Shown here: piece by piece, positions 55,092 to 64,000 of the stretch
Numbering within the stretch: the first letter of the stretch is position 1
How the letters are laid out: each line of letters begins with the position of its first letter
NCBI RefSeq assembly: GCF_004104055.1
Contig: NZ_QOVJ01000003.1
Span: 62,001 to 126,000, forward strand
Origin: Leeuwenhoekiella aestuarii
Lineage (GTDB): Bacteria > Bacteroidota > Bacteroidia > Flavobacteriales > Flavobacteriaceae
DNA: 64,000 nt
Direction: 5' to 3'
Notes under the pieces: generated by a model
Told to the model about the DNA's origin: nothing
What the model saw: the letters and a program-made list of their open reading frames with translations, nothing else
Databases searched by the model: none
Program-made: the position numbers and the translations under genes

Positions 55092-56570
55092 ATGAAAAAA
55101 ACAAAACTATATTTAGGGTTTATTACAATACTAGCTTCAGCAGTATTTGTGGCTTGCGGCGATGACTTTGTTGAAGTTGACCCTATAAACGAAAATTCTG
55201 AAGACTTTTTTAACTCTGAAGAAGATTATCAGGAAGCATTAGTAGGAGCTTATGATTTATTGCAAGCGACCTATCTCAATGTGATGGTTGGTGAGATAGC
55301 TTCTGATAATACATTAGCCGGTGGCGAAAGCGCTACAGATACTCCGGGAATTCAACAGATTGATAATATGACCCATACTCCGGTAAATCAGCAGTTGCGT
55401 GATATTTGGGGATGGATGTTTGCGGGTGTTAATCGTGCAAATTATATATTAGAATTTCAGGATAAAACTGATTTCTCTGGAAAAGATCAGGTAATAGCTC
55501 AGGCACGTTTTTTAAGAGCTTATTTCTATTTTGAACTGGTAAAATGGTTTGGCGATGTGCCTTTAGCAGTAGATCAGCGCTTACTTTTTGGAGATCAATT
55601 CAATATAGAGCGCACACCAAAAGCTGAGGTGTATGCACAAATTGAACAAGATCTGATTTTTGCTGCAGAAACACTTCCGGCTACTCAGGCCCAGCAAGGT
55701 CGTATAACCAGCGGTGCTGCACGAGCACTTTTGGGTAAGGCTTATTTGTATCAAGATAAATTCACTGAAGCAGCTGATGCTCTAGATCAGGTGATTGCAG
55801 GACCTTATGATTTAGTGGATGATTATTCCATCATTTTTGAACAAGAAGGAGAAAACAGTATAGAATCTGTTTTTGAAGTTCAGTATACAGATAAAGAAGG
55901 GGCAGGTTTTGGATGTTTACAGTGTAGTGAAGGTAATGTAGCTGTAGGTTTTAACGGAATCAGAAATTACTCAGGACCTCTTTTTGATAGTGGTTTTAGT
56001 TTTAATGTTCCTGTTCAGGCGGCGTATGATGCTTTTGAACCGGGTGATTCACGTAGAGATATCGCTATTCTTAATATAGAAGAATTTGCAGCAGCTAATG
56101 GAGCCACTTATAATGAAGGTTTTGAGCATACTGGCTTTTATAACAGAAAATATATCGCCCGTAAAGGAGATGCGAACTTAGGTGATGCAAACCTAACCAA
56201 CCCTAACAACTACCGATCTATACGTTTTGCTGATGTATTGCTTATGGCAGCAGAAGCACATAACCGTAAGGCAAATCCTAATGATGGATTAGCACAGCAA
56301 TATTTAAACCGTGTACGCAGAAGAGCTTTTGGTGATACCGATCACGATATCACTGCTTCAGGAGCTGCCTTAACAGATTTTATATATGCAGAAAGAAGAC
56401 TCGAATTGGTAGGTGAAGGACATCGCTTTTTTGATTTAGTTCGTACCGGCAGAGCAGCACAAAATATAGACGGTTTTACGTCAAATAAAAATGAAGTTTT
56501 CCCGATTCCTGCAATAGAAATTGAACTTGCCGGAAACCGTTGGGAACAAAATCAGGGATACACTAATTAA
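55092..56570 (+). CDS. SusD/RagB-type surface glycan-binding lipoprotein
   Basis: A 492-residue lipoprotein (signal MKKTKLYLGFITILASAVF, then VACGD with the lipid-bearing Cys). It has the SusD plan: FFNSEEDYQEALVGAYDLLQ near residue 40, a TPR-like helical part (AQARFLRAYFYFELVKWFGDVPL near 137; ARALLGKAYLYQDKFTEAADAL near 210), RSIRFADVLLMAAEAHNRKA and YLNRVRRRAFG near 375-415, and a C-terminal RRLELVGEGHRFFDLVRTGRA, all typical. It forms the hinged lid on SusC and captures glucan chains. Confidence 0.95.
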   Translation: MKKTKLYLGFITILASAVFVACGDDFVEVDPINENSEDFFNSEEDYQEALVGAYDLLQATYLNVMVGEIASDNTLAGGESATDTPGIQQIDNMTHTPVNQQLRDIWGWMFAGVNRANYILEFQDKTDFSGKDQVIAQARFLRAYFYFELVKWFGDVPLAVDQRLLFGDQFNIERTPKAEVYAQIEQDLIFAAETLPATQAQQGRITSGAARALLGKAYLYQDKFTEAADALDQVIAGPYDLVDDYSIIFEQEGENSIESVFEVQYTDKEGAGFGCLQCSEGNVAVGFNGIRNYSGPLFDSGFSFNVPVQAAYDAFEPGDSRRDIAILNIEEFAAANGATYNEGFEHTGFYNRKYIARKGDANLGDANLTNPNNYRSIRFADVLLMAAEAHNRKANPNDGLAQQYLNRVRRRAFGDTDHDITASGAALTDFIYAERRLELVGEGHRFFDLVRTGRAAQNIDGFTSNKNEVFPIPAIEIELAGNRWEQNQGYTN

Positions 56571-56584
56571 TACACTACGATACG

Positions 56585-58705
56585 ATGAAAATTTTAAAAT
56601 TACTAGTAGCATTTTTAGCGGTAGTTACTGTTTTTACAGGTTGTGAAAATGATGTGATTACAAATTATGCTTTTCAGGATATTTCTGCTCCTACAGGAGT
56701 AACTGCAAATTTTGGCATTACACAAGATGACACAGGTGTAGTAACTATTACACCGGTAGGTGAGGGGGCTTCAACCTTTACTATCTATTTTGGAGTAGAA
56801 GGTTCGGAGCCTGAAACCATTAATGCAGGTGAAACTGCTTCTTATACCTATACAGAAGGAGCGTATTTAATACGTATTGTAGCAACAGGTTCTACAGGGT
56901 TGACTAGCGAGTTTAACCAGGTTGTGAAGGTTTCGTTTACAGCACCAGAGAACCTTTCTTTTGAAACTGTGGTTAGTGGTTTGACTGCGGTAGTAACACC
57001 TACAGCAGATAATGCAACGATGTTTGATGTGTATTTTGGAGCTAACGATGATGAAGAGCCAGTTACAGTTATGGCTGATGCATCTGCAGAATTTACTTAT
57101 GCAGAACCGGGAGAATATAGCGTTCGTGTAGTAGCAAAAGGTGCAAGTGTAAATACTATAGAATTGACAAAAGTAGTAACCATTACTGGTGCTGTAGATC
57201 CTATCGTATTGCCTATTACTTTTGATGACCCAACAGTAAATTATGCTTTCGGTACTTTTAATGGAGCATCTTTTGAAGTGGTTACAAATCCAGATCTTTC
57301 AGGAGCTAATATGACCGAATCTAACGTAGGAGCGATTACAAATTCTGGTGCACAATATGAAGGTGGGGCATTTACATTAGGTACTCCGGTAGACTTTAGT
57401 GGGGCTAATAAAACCATCACGATGAAATTCTGGTCTAATGTAGAGGTGCCAGTATTATTAAAGTTTGAAGGCGGAGTAGATGGCGAGCGTCAGAACGAAA
57501 TCACCAAAACACACAGCGGTTCTGGTTGGGAAACCTTAACTTTTGATTTTGCAACTGAAGCTGTTAAAAGTTATATCGACGGAAACCAGGGTGTTGGCGA
57601 GCCTTTTGTGCCAACAGGGCAGTATGCAACGATGGTTATTTTTGTTGATGGTCCCGGAACCACAGCAGGAACATTTTATGTTGATGATATAGAGCAGACA
57701 GGTGGCGCTACAGAACCCTTGATGGCTGCAACTGCTCCGACTGCAGCAGAAGCTGATGTGCTTTCGGTTTTCAGTGATTCGTATACAGATCCGGCATCGG
57801 TGAATTATTTTCCAAACTGGGGGCAATCAACAACATACGAGCAAGTTGATCTTAATGGAAATGCGGCAATTAAATATGGAAATGCAAACTATCAGGGAAT
57901 AGATCTTGGAGGTGAATTTGACGCTTCCGCATATGAATTTGTGCATATTGATGTATGGTCAGCAGATTATACAACCATCCCATTTTTTATAATTGATACT
58001 TCAGGAGAAACCCCAGTTAACTTAGAAGTTACTGCAGGAGAATGGACCAGTATAGATATTCCACTTTCAGCATTTACAGATCAGGGAATTTCAGTTAATA
58101 GTGTTTTTCAATTTAAGTTTGATGTACAGCCGGATAACGGAGGTACTTTTTATATAGATAACTTGTACTTCTACAATGCGAGTGCTTCAGTAGCAGATAG
58201 CCCGCAAGCAGCTGCACCGACACCTGCTTTTGATGCTGCTAATGTAATTTCATTATTTAGTGATGCGTATTCAGATGTAAATATGGCAACGTGGAGGACA
58301 GATTGGTCTTCGGCTGTGCTTGAAGCTATTTCTGTAGCAGGTGATGCTGTAAAAAAATATTCAGAATTAAATTTTGTAGGAGCAGAACCGGTTTCTCAAA
58401 TTGATGCTAGTGGGATGACCCATTTTAGTACAGATGTTTGGACGGGAGATGCTACGCAAATCAGGATCAAATTGGTTGATTTTGGAGCTGACGGAACCTT
58501 TGAAGGTGGCGATGACAGCGAGCACGAGATTGTTCTGAATTTTGATAACGGAGATTTCATCCGCAACAGCTGGGTTACTTTAGACATTCCACTAGCAGAC
58601 TTTACAGGACTTACTTCGCAGTCTAATATTGCTCAATTGATTTATTCTGGTGGTCCTGCCGGAGAAACAACAGTTTATGTTGATAATGTATACTTCCATA
58701 ACTAG
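56585..58705 (+). CDS. Multi-module surface glycan-binding lipoprotein (SusE-position)
   Basis: A 706-residue lipoprotein with lipobox VFTGC. It is built from repeated beta-sandwich modules: two PKD-like units (about residues 35-120 and 121-205), a CBM-like unit (about 207-375; LPITFDDPTVNYAFGTFNG, ending FYVDDIEQ), and two further related units (about 378-530 and 535-706), each starting PxxxxADVLSVFSD or ANVISLFSD and ending FYIDNLYFYN or VYVDNVYFHN. No catalytic motif is seen. In laminarin loci the gene after susD codes for such a surface binder, here probably for beta-1,3-glucan. The modules' folds are inferred, not proven. Confidence 0.85.
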   Translation: MKILKLLVAFLAVVTVFTGCENDVITNYAFQDISAPTGVTANFGITQDDTGVVTITPVGEGASTFTIYFGVEGSEPETINAGETASYTYTEGAYLIRIVATGSTGLTSEFNQVVKVSFTAPENLSFETVVSGLTAVVTPTADNATMFDVYFGANDDEEPVTVMADASAEFTYAEPGEYSVRVVAKGASVNTIELTKVVTITGAVDPIVLPITFDDPTVNYAFGTFNGASFEVVTNPDLSGANMTESNVGAITNSGAQYEGGAFTLGTPVDFSGANKTITMKFWSNVEVPVLLKFEGGVDGERQNEITKTHSGSGWETLTFDFATEAVKSYIDGNQGVGEPFVPTGQYATMVIFVDGPGTTAGTFYVDDIEQTGGATEPLMAATAPTAAEADVLSVFSDSYTDPASVNYFPNWGQSTTYEQVDLNGNAAIKYGNANYQGIDLGGEFDASAYEFVHIDVWSADYTTIPFFIIDTSGETPVNLEVTAGEWTSIDIPLSAFTDQGISVNSVFQFKFDVQPDNGGTFYIDNLYFYNASASVADSPQAAAPTPAFDAANVISLFSDAYSDVNMATWRTDWSSAVLEAISVAGDAVKKYSELNFVGAEPVSQIDASGMTHFSTDVWTGDATQIRIKLVDFGADGTFEGGDDSEHEIVLNFDNGDFIRNSWVTLDIPLADFTGLTSQSNIAQLIYSGGPAGETTVYVDNVYFHN

Positions 58706-58725
58706 GAATTAAATAGTAAGATATT

Positions 58726-60372
58726 ATGAGAAAGATAATTCAAATAGCATCCTATTGCTTTATACTGTTTACAGTATTAAGTTGTCAGGATGATGACAAT
58801 ACATTAGAGCAAATACAGGTTCCTCAGAACTTAGAAGTTGCTATAGATGTGACTGATGATGGCTCGGGTAATGTGACATTTACTGCTTCTGCAGATAACG
58901 CAGTTACGTATCGCTTTTCATTTCCTGATGGATCAACAGCGGTTGCTCCAAGCGGAGTGTACACTAAACGTTTTACAAAGACAGGATTAAATACGTATCA
59001 GGTTACTGTATTGGCTTACGGGCAAGCTGGTGTAAGTAGTTCTAGATTGATCGAAGTTACGGTTGAAAGTGATTTTTCAGATCCTGATGCTATTCAATTA
59101 TTAACGGGTGGTAGTTCTAAAACATGGTATTGGGCGGCAGATGTACCCAATCATCTGGGTGTAGGACCTAATAATGATGATCCTACTCAAAATTATTTCT
59201 GGGCATTCTTTTCATTTACAGAGCCCTTTGCATTAGCAGATATTCCTGCAGCGACATGCGCTTATGATGATGAGTTTATTTTTAGTACTTCTAATGGTGA
59301 AAATCTAACTTATGAGTACGATAATAAAGGAGCATCTTTTTTCAATAGATCTTATGCAAGCGTCGTAGGTGGACAATCTCCAGATGATAGCTGTTATGAG
59401 TTTGATACTTCAGGAGAGAAAGCGGTTACATTAGCTCCATCTGAATCTGTTGTTGCGGCAGAGCGCAAGCGCGGTACGGTAATGACACTTGGTGATGATG
59501 GTTTTGTGGGGTATTATATTGGGACTAATGAATATGAAATAATGTCTCTTACCGAAAATCGTATGCTTTTACGAGCTGTTCAGGGTAATGATCAAGGATT
59601 AGCCTGGTATGTGATTTTAACATCAGAAAAACCAGTACAGGGTTCTGGACCACAAGTCGAAGACGATGATTTTTCTAATCTTGTTTGGTCAGATGAGTTT
59701 GATACTAATGGAGCACCTGATCCTTCTAATTGGACGTATGACCTTGGTAACGGTCAAGTAGGCTGGGGTAATAACGAATTGCAGTATTATACAGACCGAC
59801 CTGAAAATGTTATTGTAGAGGATGGATTCTTGAAAATTACTGCTCTGCGCGAAGCTTTTAGCGGATTTGATTTTACTTCAGCACGCTTAAAGTCAGAAGG
59901 TTTACAGGAGTTTACTTATGGTCGTTTTGAGATCAGAGCGAAGTTACCTCAGGGAGTAGGTACGTGGCCAGCAATCTGGATGTTGGGTGCAGATTATCAA
60001 ACTAATCCTTGGCCGGGAACCGGTGAGATTGATATTATGGAGCATGTGGGTCGCAATCAGAATGAGGTACTTTCTACCTTACATTTTCCGGGCAATTCGG
60101 GTGCAAATGGTATTTCTGAAGAAACAACAGTAGCTACGGCATCGGCTGAGTTCCATGTCTATACAGCAGAATGGACCGAAACACAAATTCGTTTTTATGT
60201 AGACGATGAGGTTTACCACATTTTTGAAAATAACGACAGTACACCTTTCAATAAAGATTTCTTTATGATTCTCAATGTTGCTATGGGCGGAAATCTGGGT
60301 GGAGATGTTGAAGCTTCTTTTCAAGAATCTGCGATGGAAGTAGATTATGTACGGGTTTATCAAAGGGATTAA
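58726..60372 (+). CDS. GH16 beta-glucanase (laminarinase-like) lipoprotein with PKD-like and unknown middle domain
   Basis: A 548-residue lipoprotein (lipobox TVLSC, then QDDDN). Residues about 30-115 are PKD-like; about 120-305 is a separate domain with TGGSSKTWYWA, TCAYDDEFIFS and DSCYEFDTSGEKAV that I cannot name. About 320-548 is GH16, with catalytic E434-I-D436-I-M-E439 (GEIDIMEHVG) and sugar-binding WAIWMLG-like residues (WPAIWMLGADY). This order of residues with the extra Met is the beta-1,3-glucanase form. It should cut laminarin at the cell surface. The next gene starts 3 bases after its stop. Confidence 0.92.
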   Translation: MRKIIQIASYCFILFTVLSCQDDDNTLEQIQVPQNLEVAIDVTDDGSGNVTFTASADNAVTYRFSFPDGSTAVAPSGVYTKRFTKTGLNTYQVTVLAYGQAGVSSSRLIEVTVESDFSDPDAIQLLTGGSSKTWYWAADVPNHLGVGPNNDDPTQNYFWAFFSFTEPFALADIPAATCAYDDEFIFSTSNGENLTYEYDNKGASFFNRSYASVVGGQSPDDSCYEFDTSGEKAVTLAPSESVVAAERKRGTVMTLGDDGFVGYYIGTNEYEIMSLTENRMLLRAVQGNDQGLAWYVILTSEKPVQGSGPQVEDDDFSNLVWSDEFDTNGAPDPSNWTYDLGNGQVGWGNNELQYYTDRPENVIVEDGFLKITALREAFSGFDFTSARLKSEGLQEFTYGRFEIRAKLPQGVGTWPAIWMLGADYQTNPWPGTGEIDIMEHVGRNQNEVLSTLHFPGNSGANGISEETTVATASAEFHVYTAEWTETQIRFYVDDEVYHIFENNDSTPFNKDFFMILNVAMGGNLGGDVEASFQESAMEVDYVRVYQRD

Positions 60373-60374
60373 TC

Positions 60375-62660
60375 ATGAAAATTAAATATTTAAAAGTAGC
60401 GGCATTTCTCTTGTTTGTACCCGTTTTTCAAATAACGGCGCAAACAAAAGGGATTAATAATTTAGATCCGGTTGTAGAGCATAAAATCGATTCGATTCTA
60501 GAGTTGATGACCCTAAAGGAAAAAGTTGGTCAAATGGTGCAATACAACGGTAGCTTTGATGTTACCGGGGCTCCGTCTGATATTGATTCTAAAACCAAAT
60601 TAGAAAAGCTAAAGAATGGCGAGGTAGGCTCTATGCTTAATGTGCTTACTGCTGAAGCAACACGAGAAGCTCAAAAAGTGGTGATGGAGCATTCTCGTTT
60701 GAAGATTCCGTTGCTTTTTGGTTATGATGTGATTCACGGGTATAAAACCATGTTTCCGGTACCATTAGGTGAGAGCGCGAGTTGGGATCTTGAAGCCATG
60801 GAATTGAGTGCGAGTATAGCGGCAAAAGAAACCGCTGCATCCGGAGTACACTGGACGTTCGCACCTATGATAGATGTTTCTCGCGATGCGCGTTGGGGCC
60901 GTATTATGGAGGGTGCCGGTGAAGATCCGTATTTAAATAGTGTGATTGGCGTTGCACGTATAAACGGTTTTCAAGGAGGTGATCTTGCTGATATTGCTAC
61001 GATCGCAGCCTGTGCTAAACATTTTGCCGGTTATGGTTTTGCCGAAGCAGGTAGAGATTACAATACCGTTAATGTGGGAGAATCTGAACTGCACAATGCG
61101 ATACTAATGCCGTTTAAAGCTGCTTCTGAAGCAGGTGTAGCGACATTTATGAATAGTTTTAACGAGATTGATGGTGTGCCCTCAACAGCATCTAATTATC
61201 TGCAACGAGACATCTTAAAAGGTGATTGGAATTATAAAGGGTTTATGGTTTCAGACTGGGGATCTATCGCTGAGTTAATCTCGCACGGTTACGCTAAAGA
61301 TAAAATGCAGGCAGGTGAGTTAGCAGTTGTTGCCGGTAGTGATATGGATATGGAAGGTCGCGTCTATGAGGAAGCTTTAGAACCTCTAGTGTCTCAAAAC
61401 AAAATTGATGAAGCTATATTGGATGATGCGGTACGTAGAATTTTACGCGTAAAATACCATTTAGGTTTGTTTGAAGATCCTTATAAATACAGTGATGCGC
61501 AACGGGAAGAAGAGGTTTTACTCGCAAAAGAACACCTTGAGGCAGCAAGAGCTATCGCTCGTAAATCTATTGTATTGTTGAAGAATGAAAACGGAGTTTT
61601 ACCTTTAACGAAAAGTTTAAATAGTATCGCTGTTATCGGTCCGTTAGCAGCTGATACCGATTCACCTTTAGGGAACTGGCGTGCACAGGCTGATAAGAAT
61701 TCAGCGGTTTCTGTTTTAGAAGGAATTAAGAATGCGGTGGATAAAACAACCCAAATTAATTATGCCAAAGGAGCTGATTTAGGGATGGGTGAGCGCAGCT
61801 TTCTAATGCCTTTAAAAATTAATGATACGGATACATCTGGTTTTACTGAAGCCGTAGCAGCTGCTGAAAATTCAGAAGTTGTGGTTATGGTTTTAGGAGA
61901 AGATGCTTTCCAAACCGGTGAAGGCCGCAGTCAAACCGGTATTCAGTTACGTGGAGTTCAGCAAGAACTGCTTGATGCAATTTTTGAAGTTAATGACAAT
62001 ATTGTTTTAGTTTTAATGAATGGGCGACCTTTAGATTTAAGCAAACCTAACGATCAAGTACCTGCTATTTTAGAAACCTGGTTTTTAGGTTCTGAAGCGG
62101 GTAATGCCATTGCAGATGTACTTTTTGGGGATTACAATCCTTCTGGTAAATTACCGGTTTCTTTTCCGCGTAACGTGGGGCAGGAGCCTTTGTATTACAA
62201 CCAGAAAAATACCGGAAGACCTTCTAGTACTATGGTAACGTATTCTGGCTATCAGGACGGATCACGAGAGGCTTTATTCCCGTTTGGTTATGGATTGAGC
62301 TATACCACTTTTGAATATGGAAAGCTTCAGCTGAGTGCTTCTGAATTTTCTGGGGATTCATGGATAGAGCTTTCCGTAAATATCACAAATACCGGTAATG
62401 TTGCCGGTAAAGAAACAGTTCAGCTTTACATCCATGATTTAGTTGCCAGCCGCACAAGACCGGTAAAAGAGCTTCGTGATTTCCGTCAGGTTACTTTAGA
62501 GCCGGGAGAAACACAAACAGTAAGCTTTACCATTTCGCCTAAAACATTAGCGTTCTATACAGCAAATAAGGTTTGGGAAGCAGAAGCTGGTGAGTTTGAT
62601 GTGATGATAGGAGGTAATTCGGTTGATTTGCAAAAAGCAACTTTTCAATATAAAAATTAA
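60375..62660 (+). CDS. bglX: GH3 beta-glucosidase
   Basis: A 761-residue exported enzyme (signal ending FQITAQ). GH3 N domain about 40-370: KHFAGYGFAEAGRDYN (215-230), and nucleophile Asp294 in GFMVSDWGSIAEL. GH3 C domain about 395-610, with VLGEDAFQTGEGRSQT holding a likely acid-base Glu. A fibronectin III-like domain is at the end (about 660-755). It trims glucose from the ends of beta-linked gluco-oligosaccharides, in the periplasm, as the last step of laminarin breakdown. Length and order match BglX. It overlaps the next gene by one base (TAATG). Confidence 0.94.
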   Translation: MKIKYLKVAAFLLFVPVFQITAQTKGINNLDPVVEHKIDSILELMTLKEKVGQMVQYNGSFDVTGAPSDIDSKTKLEKLKNGEVGSMLNVLTAEATREAQKVVMEHSRLKIPLLFGYDVIHGYKTMFPVPLGESASWDLEAMELSASIAAKETAASGVHWTFAPMIDVSRDARWGRIMEGAGEDPYLNSVIGVARINGFQGGDLADIATIAACAKHFAGYGFAEAGRDYNTVNVGESELHNAILMPFKAASEAGVATFMNSFNEIDGVPSTASNYLQRDILKGDWNYKGFMVSDWGSIAELISHGYAKDKMQAGELAVVAGSDMDMEGRVYEEALEPLVSQNKIDEAILDDAVRRILRVKYHLGLFEDPYKYSDAQREEEVLLAKEHLEAARAIARKSIVLLKNENGVLPLTKSLNSIAVIGPLAADTDSPLGNWRAQADKNSAVSVLEGIKNAVDKTTQINYAKGADLGMGERSFLMPLKINDTDTSGFTEAVAAAENSEVVVMVLGEDAFQTGEGRSQTGIQLRGVQQELLDAIFEVNDNIVLVLMNGRPLDLSKPNDQVPAILETWFLGSEAGNAIADVLFGDYNPSGKLPVSFPRNVGQEPLYYNQKNTGRPSSTMVTYSGYQDGSREALFPFGYGLSYTTFEYGKLQLSASEFSGDSWIELSVNITNTGNVAGKETVQLYIHDLVASRTRPVKELRDFRQVTLEPGETQTVSFTISPKTLAFYTANKVWEAEAGEFDVMIGGNSVDLQKATFQYKN

Positions 62661-63421
62661 TGAAAAAGCTCTTTTTACTTTGTGCTCTTATGGTGTTATA
62701 TTCCTGTAAGGCACAACAGCCACAGTTGGTCTGGTCAGATGAGTTTAACGGTAATGAATTAGATCTTACTTCATGGAATTTTGAGTTAGGCGATGGTTGC
62801 CCTAATCTTTGCGGTTGGGGAAATAACGAGCGTCAGGTTTATACGAAAGATAACCATAGATTAGAAGACGGCAAGTTGATTATTACCGCAAGAAAAGATG
62901 GAGACCAATATACTTCTACGCGTATTACGACACAAGGAAAACATGTGTTTCAATACGGTAGAATGGAAGCTCGTGCAAAACTCGCTATAGGACAAGGAAT
63001 TTGGCCGGCTTTCTGGATGCTCGGTAGTGATATCAAACAAGTGGGGTGGCCTGCCAGCGGTGAGATTGATATTTTAGAATATGTAGGAAGAGAAGCGGAT
63101 ATGGTATATACCACATTACATGTTCCTGCCGGTCATGGAGATAGTGCTTTTAGTAAAAAAACAACGTTTGAAGCTATTGAAGAAGGCTATCACGTTTATG
63201 CAGCAGCATGGTCTCCTGAACAAATTGAATTTTTTGTAGATGATCAATCGGTATTTATTTACAATCCTGAAGATAAAAATAAAGCGGTTTGGCCATTTGA
63301 TCAGCCTTTCTATTTCATAATCAATATGGCTATTGGGGGAAACTTTGGAGGTCCTGAAGTTGACGATCGTATTTTTCCGCAGGAATTTAGTATTGACTAT
63401 GTAAGAGTTTACAAGCTGTAA
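62660..63421 (+). CDS. GH16 beta-glucanase (laminarinase-like), short lipoprotein
   Basis: A 253-residue protein with signal MKKLFLLCALMVLYSCKAQ, lipobox LYSC, and then almost only the GH16 domain. The active site is GEIDILEYVG with Glu135, Asp137 and Glu140. A two-cysteine insertion (GCPNLCGWGNNE, residues about 47-58) near the N-terminus could make a disulfide that the larger GH16 in this locus lacks (there VGWGNNE). WPAFWMLGSDI is the substrate-binding stretch. It would act on laminarin or its fragments, perhaps in the periplasm or on the outer surface. It closes the operon. Confidence 0.93.
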   Translation: MKKLFLLCALMVLYSCKAQQPQLVWSDEFNGNELDLTSWNFELGDGCPNLCGWGNNERQVYTKDNHRLEDGKLIITARKDGDQYTSTRITTQGKHVFQYGRMEARAKLAIGQGIWPAFWMLGSDIKQVGWPASGEIDILEYVGREADMVYTTLHVPAGHGDSAFSKKTTFEAIEEGYHVYAAAWSPEQIEFFVDDQSVFIYNPEDKNKAVWPFDQPFYFIINMAIGGNFGGPEVDDRIFPQEFSIDYVRVYKL

Positions 63422-63455
63422 GTCTTGATTTAATTTAGGGATTAATTATTATTTA

Positions 63456-63488
63456 AAAGGTTCTGTTGGTAAGACAGCGCCTTTTTTG
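63456..63488 (+). terminator. Imperfect terminator at the end of the glucan locus
   Basis: AAGG-TT-CTGT and ACAG-CG-CCTT arms with a small internal loop, then six T. Confidence 0.55.
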
Positions 63489-63518
63489 GGTTTCTGCCAA
63501 ATCTATTTAAATAGCAAG

Positions 63519-63526
63519 TATATTTG
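63519..63526 (+). promoter_or_regulatory. -7 element of the last gene's promoter
   Basis: TATATTTG, full match, 6 bases before the ATG at 63533. Confidence 0.5.
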
Positions 63527-63532
63527 CAGTCT

Positions 63533-64000
63533 ATGAGCATACTTACTTCAATTACCATCAGACCTGAATTACTCGAAGAACGGGATTATATTTTGAAACA
63601 GGCTTTAAAAAAAGCCAGAGTAAAACCGAATATGGTTTCAGACTGGCGCATTAGAAAGCGCTCTATAGATGCTCGTAATAAACCGGTAAAATTGCAGTTA
63701 CAGGTTGAGATTTGGCAAACGGGAGAGAAGCGCAAAAGTCTTAATGCTTTTATTCCTCAAGATGTTTCACAAGCTCCTCAAATTGCAATAATTGGAGCCG
63801 GTCCTGCCGGACTTTATGCAGCTTTGCGTGCCATTGAAGCCGGTCTAAAGCCTGTAGTCTTTGAACGAGGAAAAGATGTGCGGGAACGTCGCCGGGACTT
63901 GGCCAAAATCAATAAAGATCAAATCGTAAATCCGGAATCTAATTACTGTTTTGGTGAAGGCGGTGCCGGTACCTATTCTGACGGAAAATTGTATACGCGA
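63533..64000 (+). CDS. NAD(P)/FAD-dependent oxidoreductase, 5' part only
   Basis: Only the first 156 codons are in the window. The dinucleotide-binding motif AIIGAGPAGLYAALRAIEAG is at residues about 85-104, with VVFERGKDVRERRRDL after it and NYCFGEGGAGTYSDGKLYTR at the edge, which match the long FAD-dependent proteins (YhiN/GidA-like oxidoreductases of about 520 residues, often annotated simply FAD-binding protein) of Bacteroidota. The first 80 residues form the family's N-terminal extension. Function is unknown. It is a separate transcription unit after the glucan locus. Confidence 0.8.
   Translation, partial: MSILTSITIRPELLEERDYILKQALKKARVKPNMVSDWRIRKRSIDARNKPVKLQLQVEIWQTGEKRKSLNAFIPQDVSQAPQIAIIGAGPAGLYAALRAIEAGLKPVVFERGKDVRERRRDLAKINKDQIVNPESNYCFGEGGAGTYSDGKLYTR

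Overview
This window is a chromosomal stretch of a low-GC member of the Bacteroidota, almost certainly a marine Flavobacteriaceae; genus not determined. Evidence: many AT-rich promoters of the TTG-N(17-23)-TAnnTTTG type, no clear Shine-Dalgarno sequences, several TTG/GTG starts, a two-gene (split) transketolase, a bacillithiol gene (bshA), lipoproteins with Bacteroidota-style lipoboxes followed by acidic residues, and a complete SusC/SusD polysaccharide utilisation locus. There is no tRNA, rRNA, CRISPR array, insertion sequence or phage gene that I can see, and no gene-free gap reaches 300 bases.

Layout. 0-3.7 kb: an FKBP-type lipoprotein, a small outer-membrane barrel, and split transketolase. 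3.9-9.8 kb: tgt, an LptF/G permease, an EamA transporter, accA and dnaB. 9.9-12.7 kb: a secreted protein usually labelled asparagine synthetase B, a DUF922 putative protease, a small DUF2945 protein and a YciO/Sua5-type protein. 12.7-18 kb: OmpA-like lipoprotein, GT2 glycosyltransferase, HsdR-N-like protein, holA, rsmE, tsaD. 18-26 kb: a giant TamB-like protein, pfkA, gap, an N-acetylglucosamine-kinase-like protein. 26-34 kb: envelope genes (RidA, LptD, AmiC-type amidase, MCE protein), then a heterodisulfide-reductase-like pair split by a small HAD gene. 34-44 kb: a conserved hypothetical, a NagZ-like/beta-lactamase-like fusion next to bshA, a YdiJ-like flavo-iron-sulfur protein, a lipoprotein, an aldose-epimerase-like protein and an unknown gene. 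44-49 kb: OsmC and a surface-glycan cluster (WecA-like transferase, PglE-like aminotransferase, soluble PglF/CapD-like dehydratase, CpsB-type PHP phosphatase).

49-63.4 kb is the main accessory block: a Y_Y_Y/LuxR-type membrane regulator followed by susC, susD, a multi-module surface glycan-binding lipoprotein, a large GH16 lipoprotein, a GH3 beta-glucosidase and a second GH16 lipoprotein. The enzyme set (two beta-1,3-glucanase-type GH16 plus GH3) fits laminarin use: surface capture and endo-cleavage, import by SusCD, then release of glucose. The 248-bp region before susC has repeats that look like regulator sites. The window ends inside an FAD-dependent protein.

The points I find most worth checking are: the promoter repeats and uncharacterised middle domain in the laminarin locus; a Tgt without its three zinc cysteines; a WecA-like enzyme lacking the usual His-x-His-His motif; an 8-bp inverted repeat abutting the bshA start codon; the GH3-beta-lactamase fusion; and a TamB gene whose natural start seems to be ATC.
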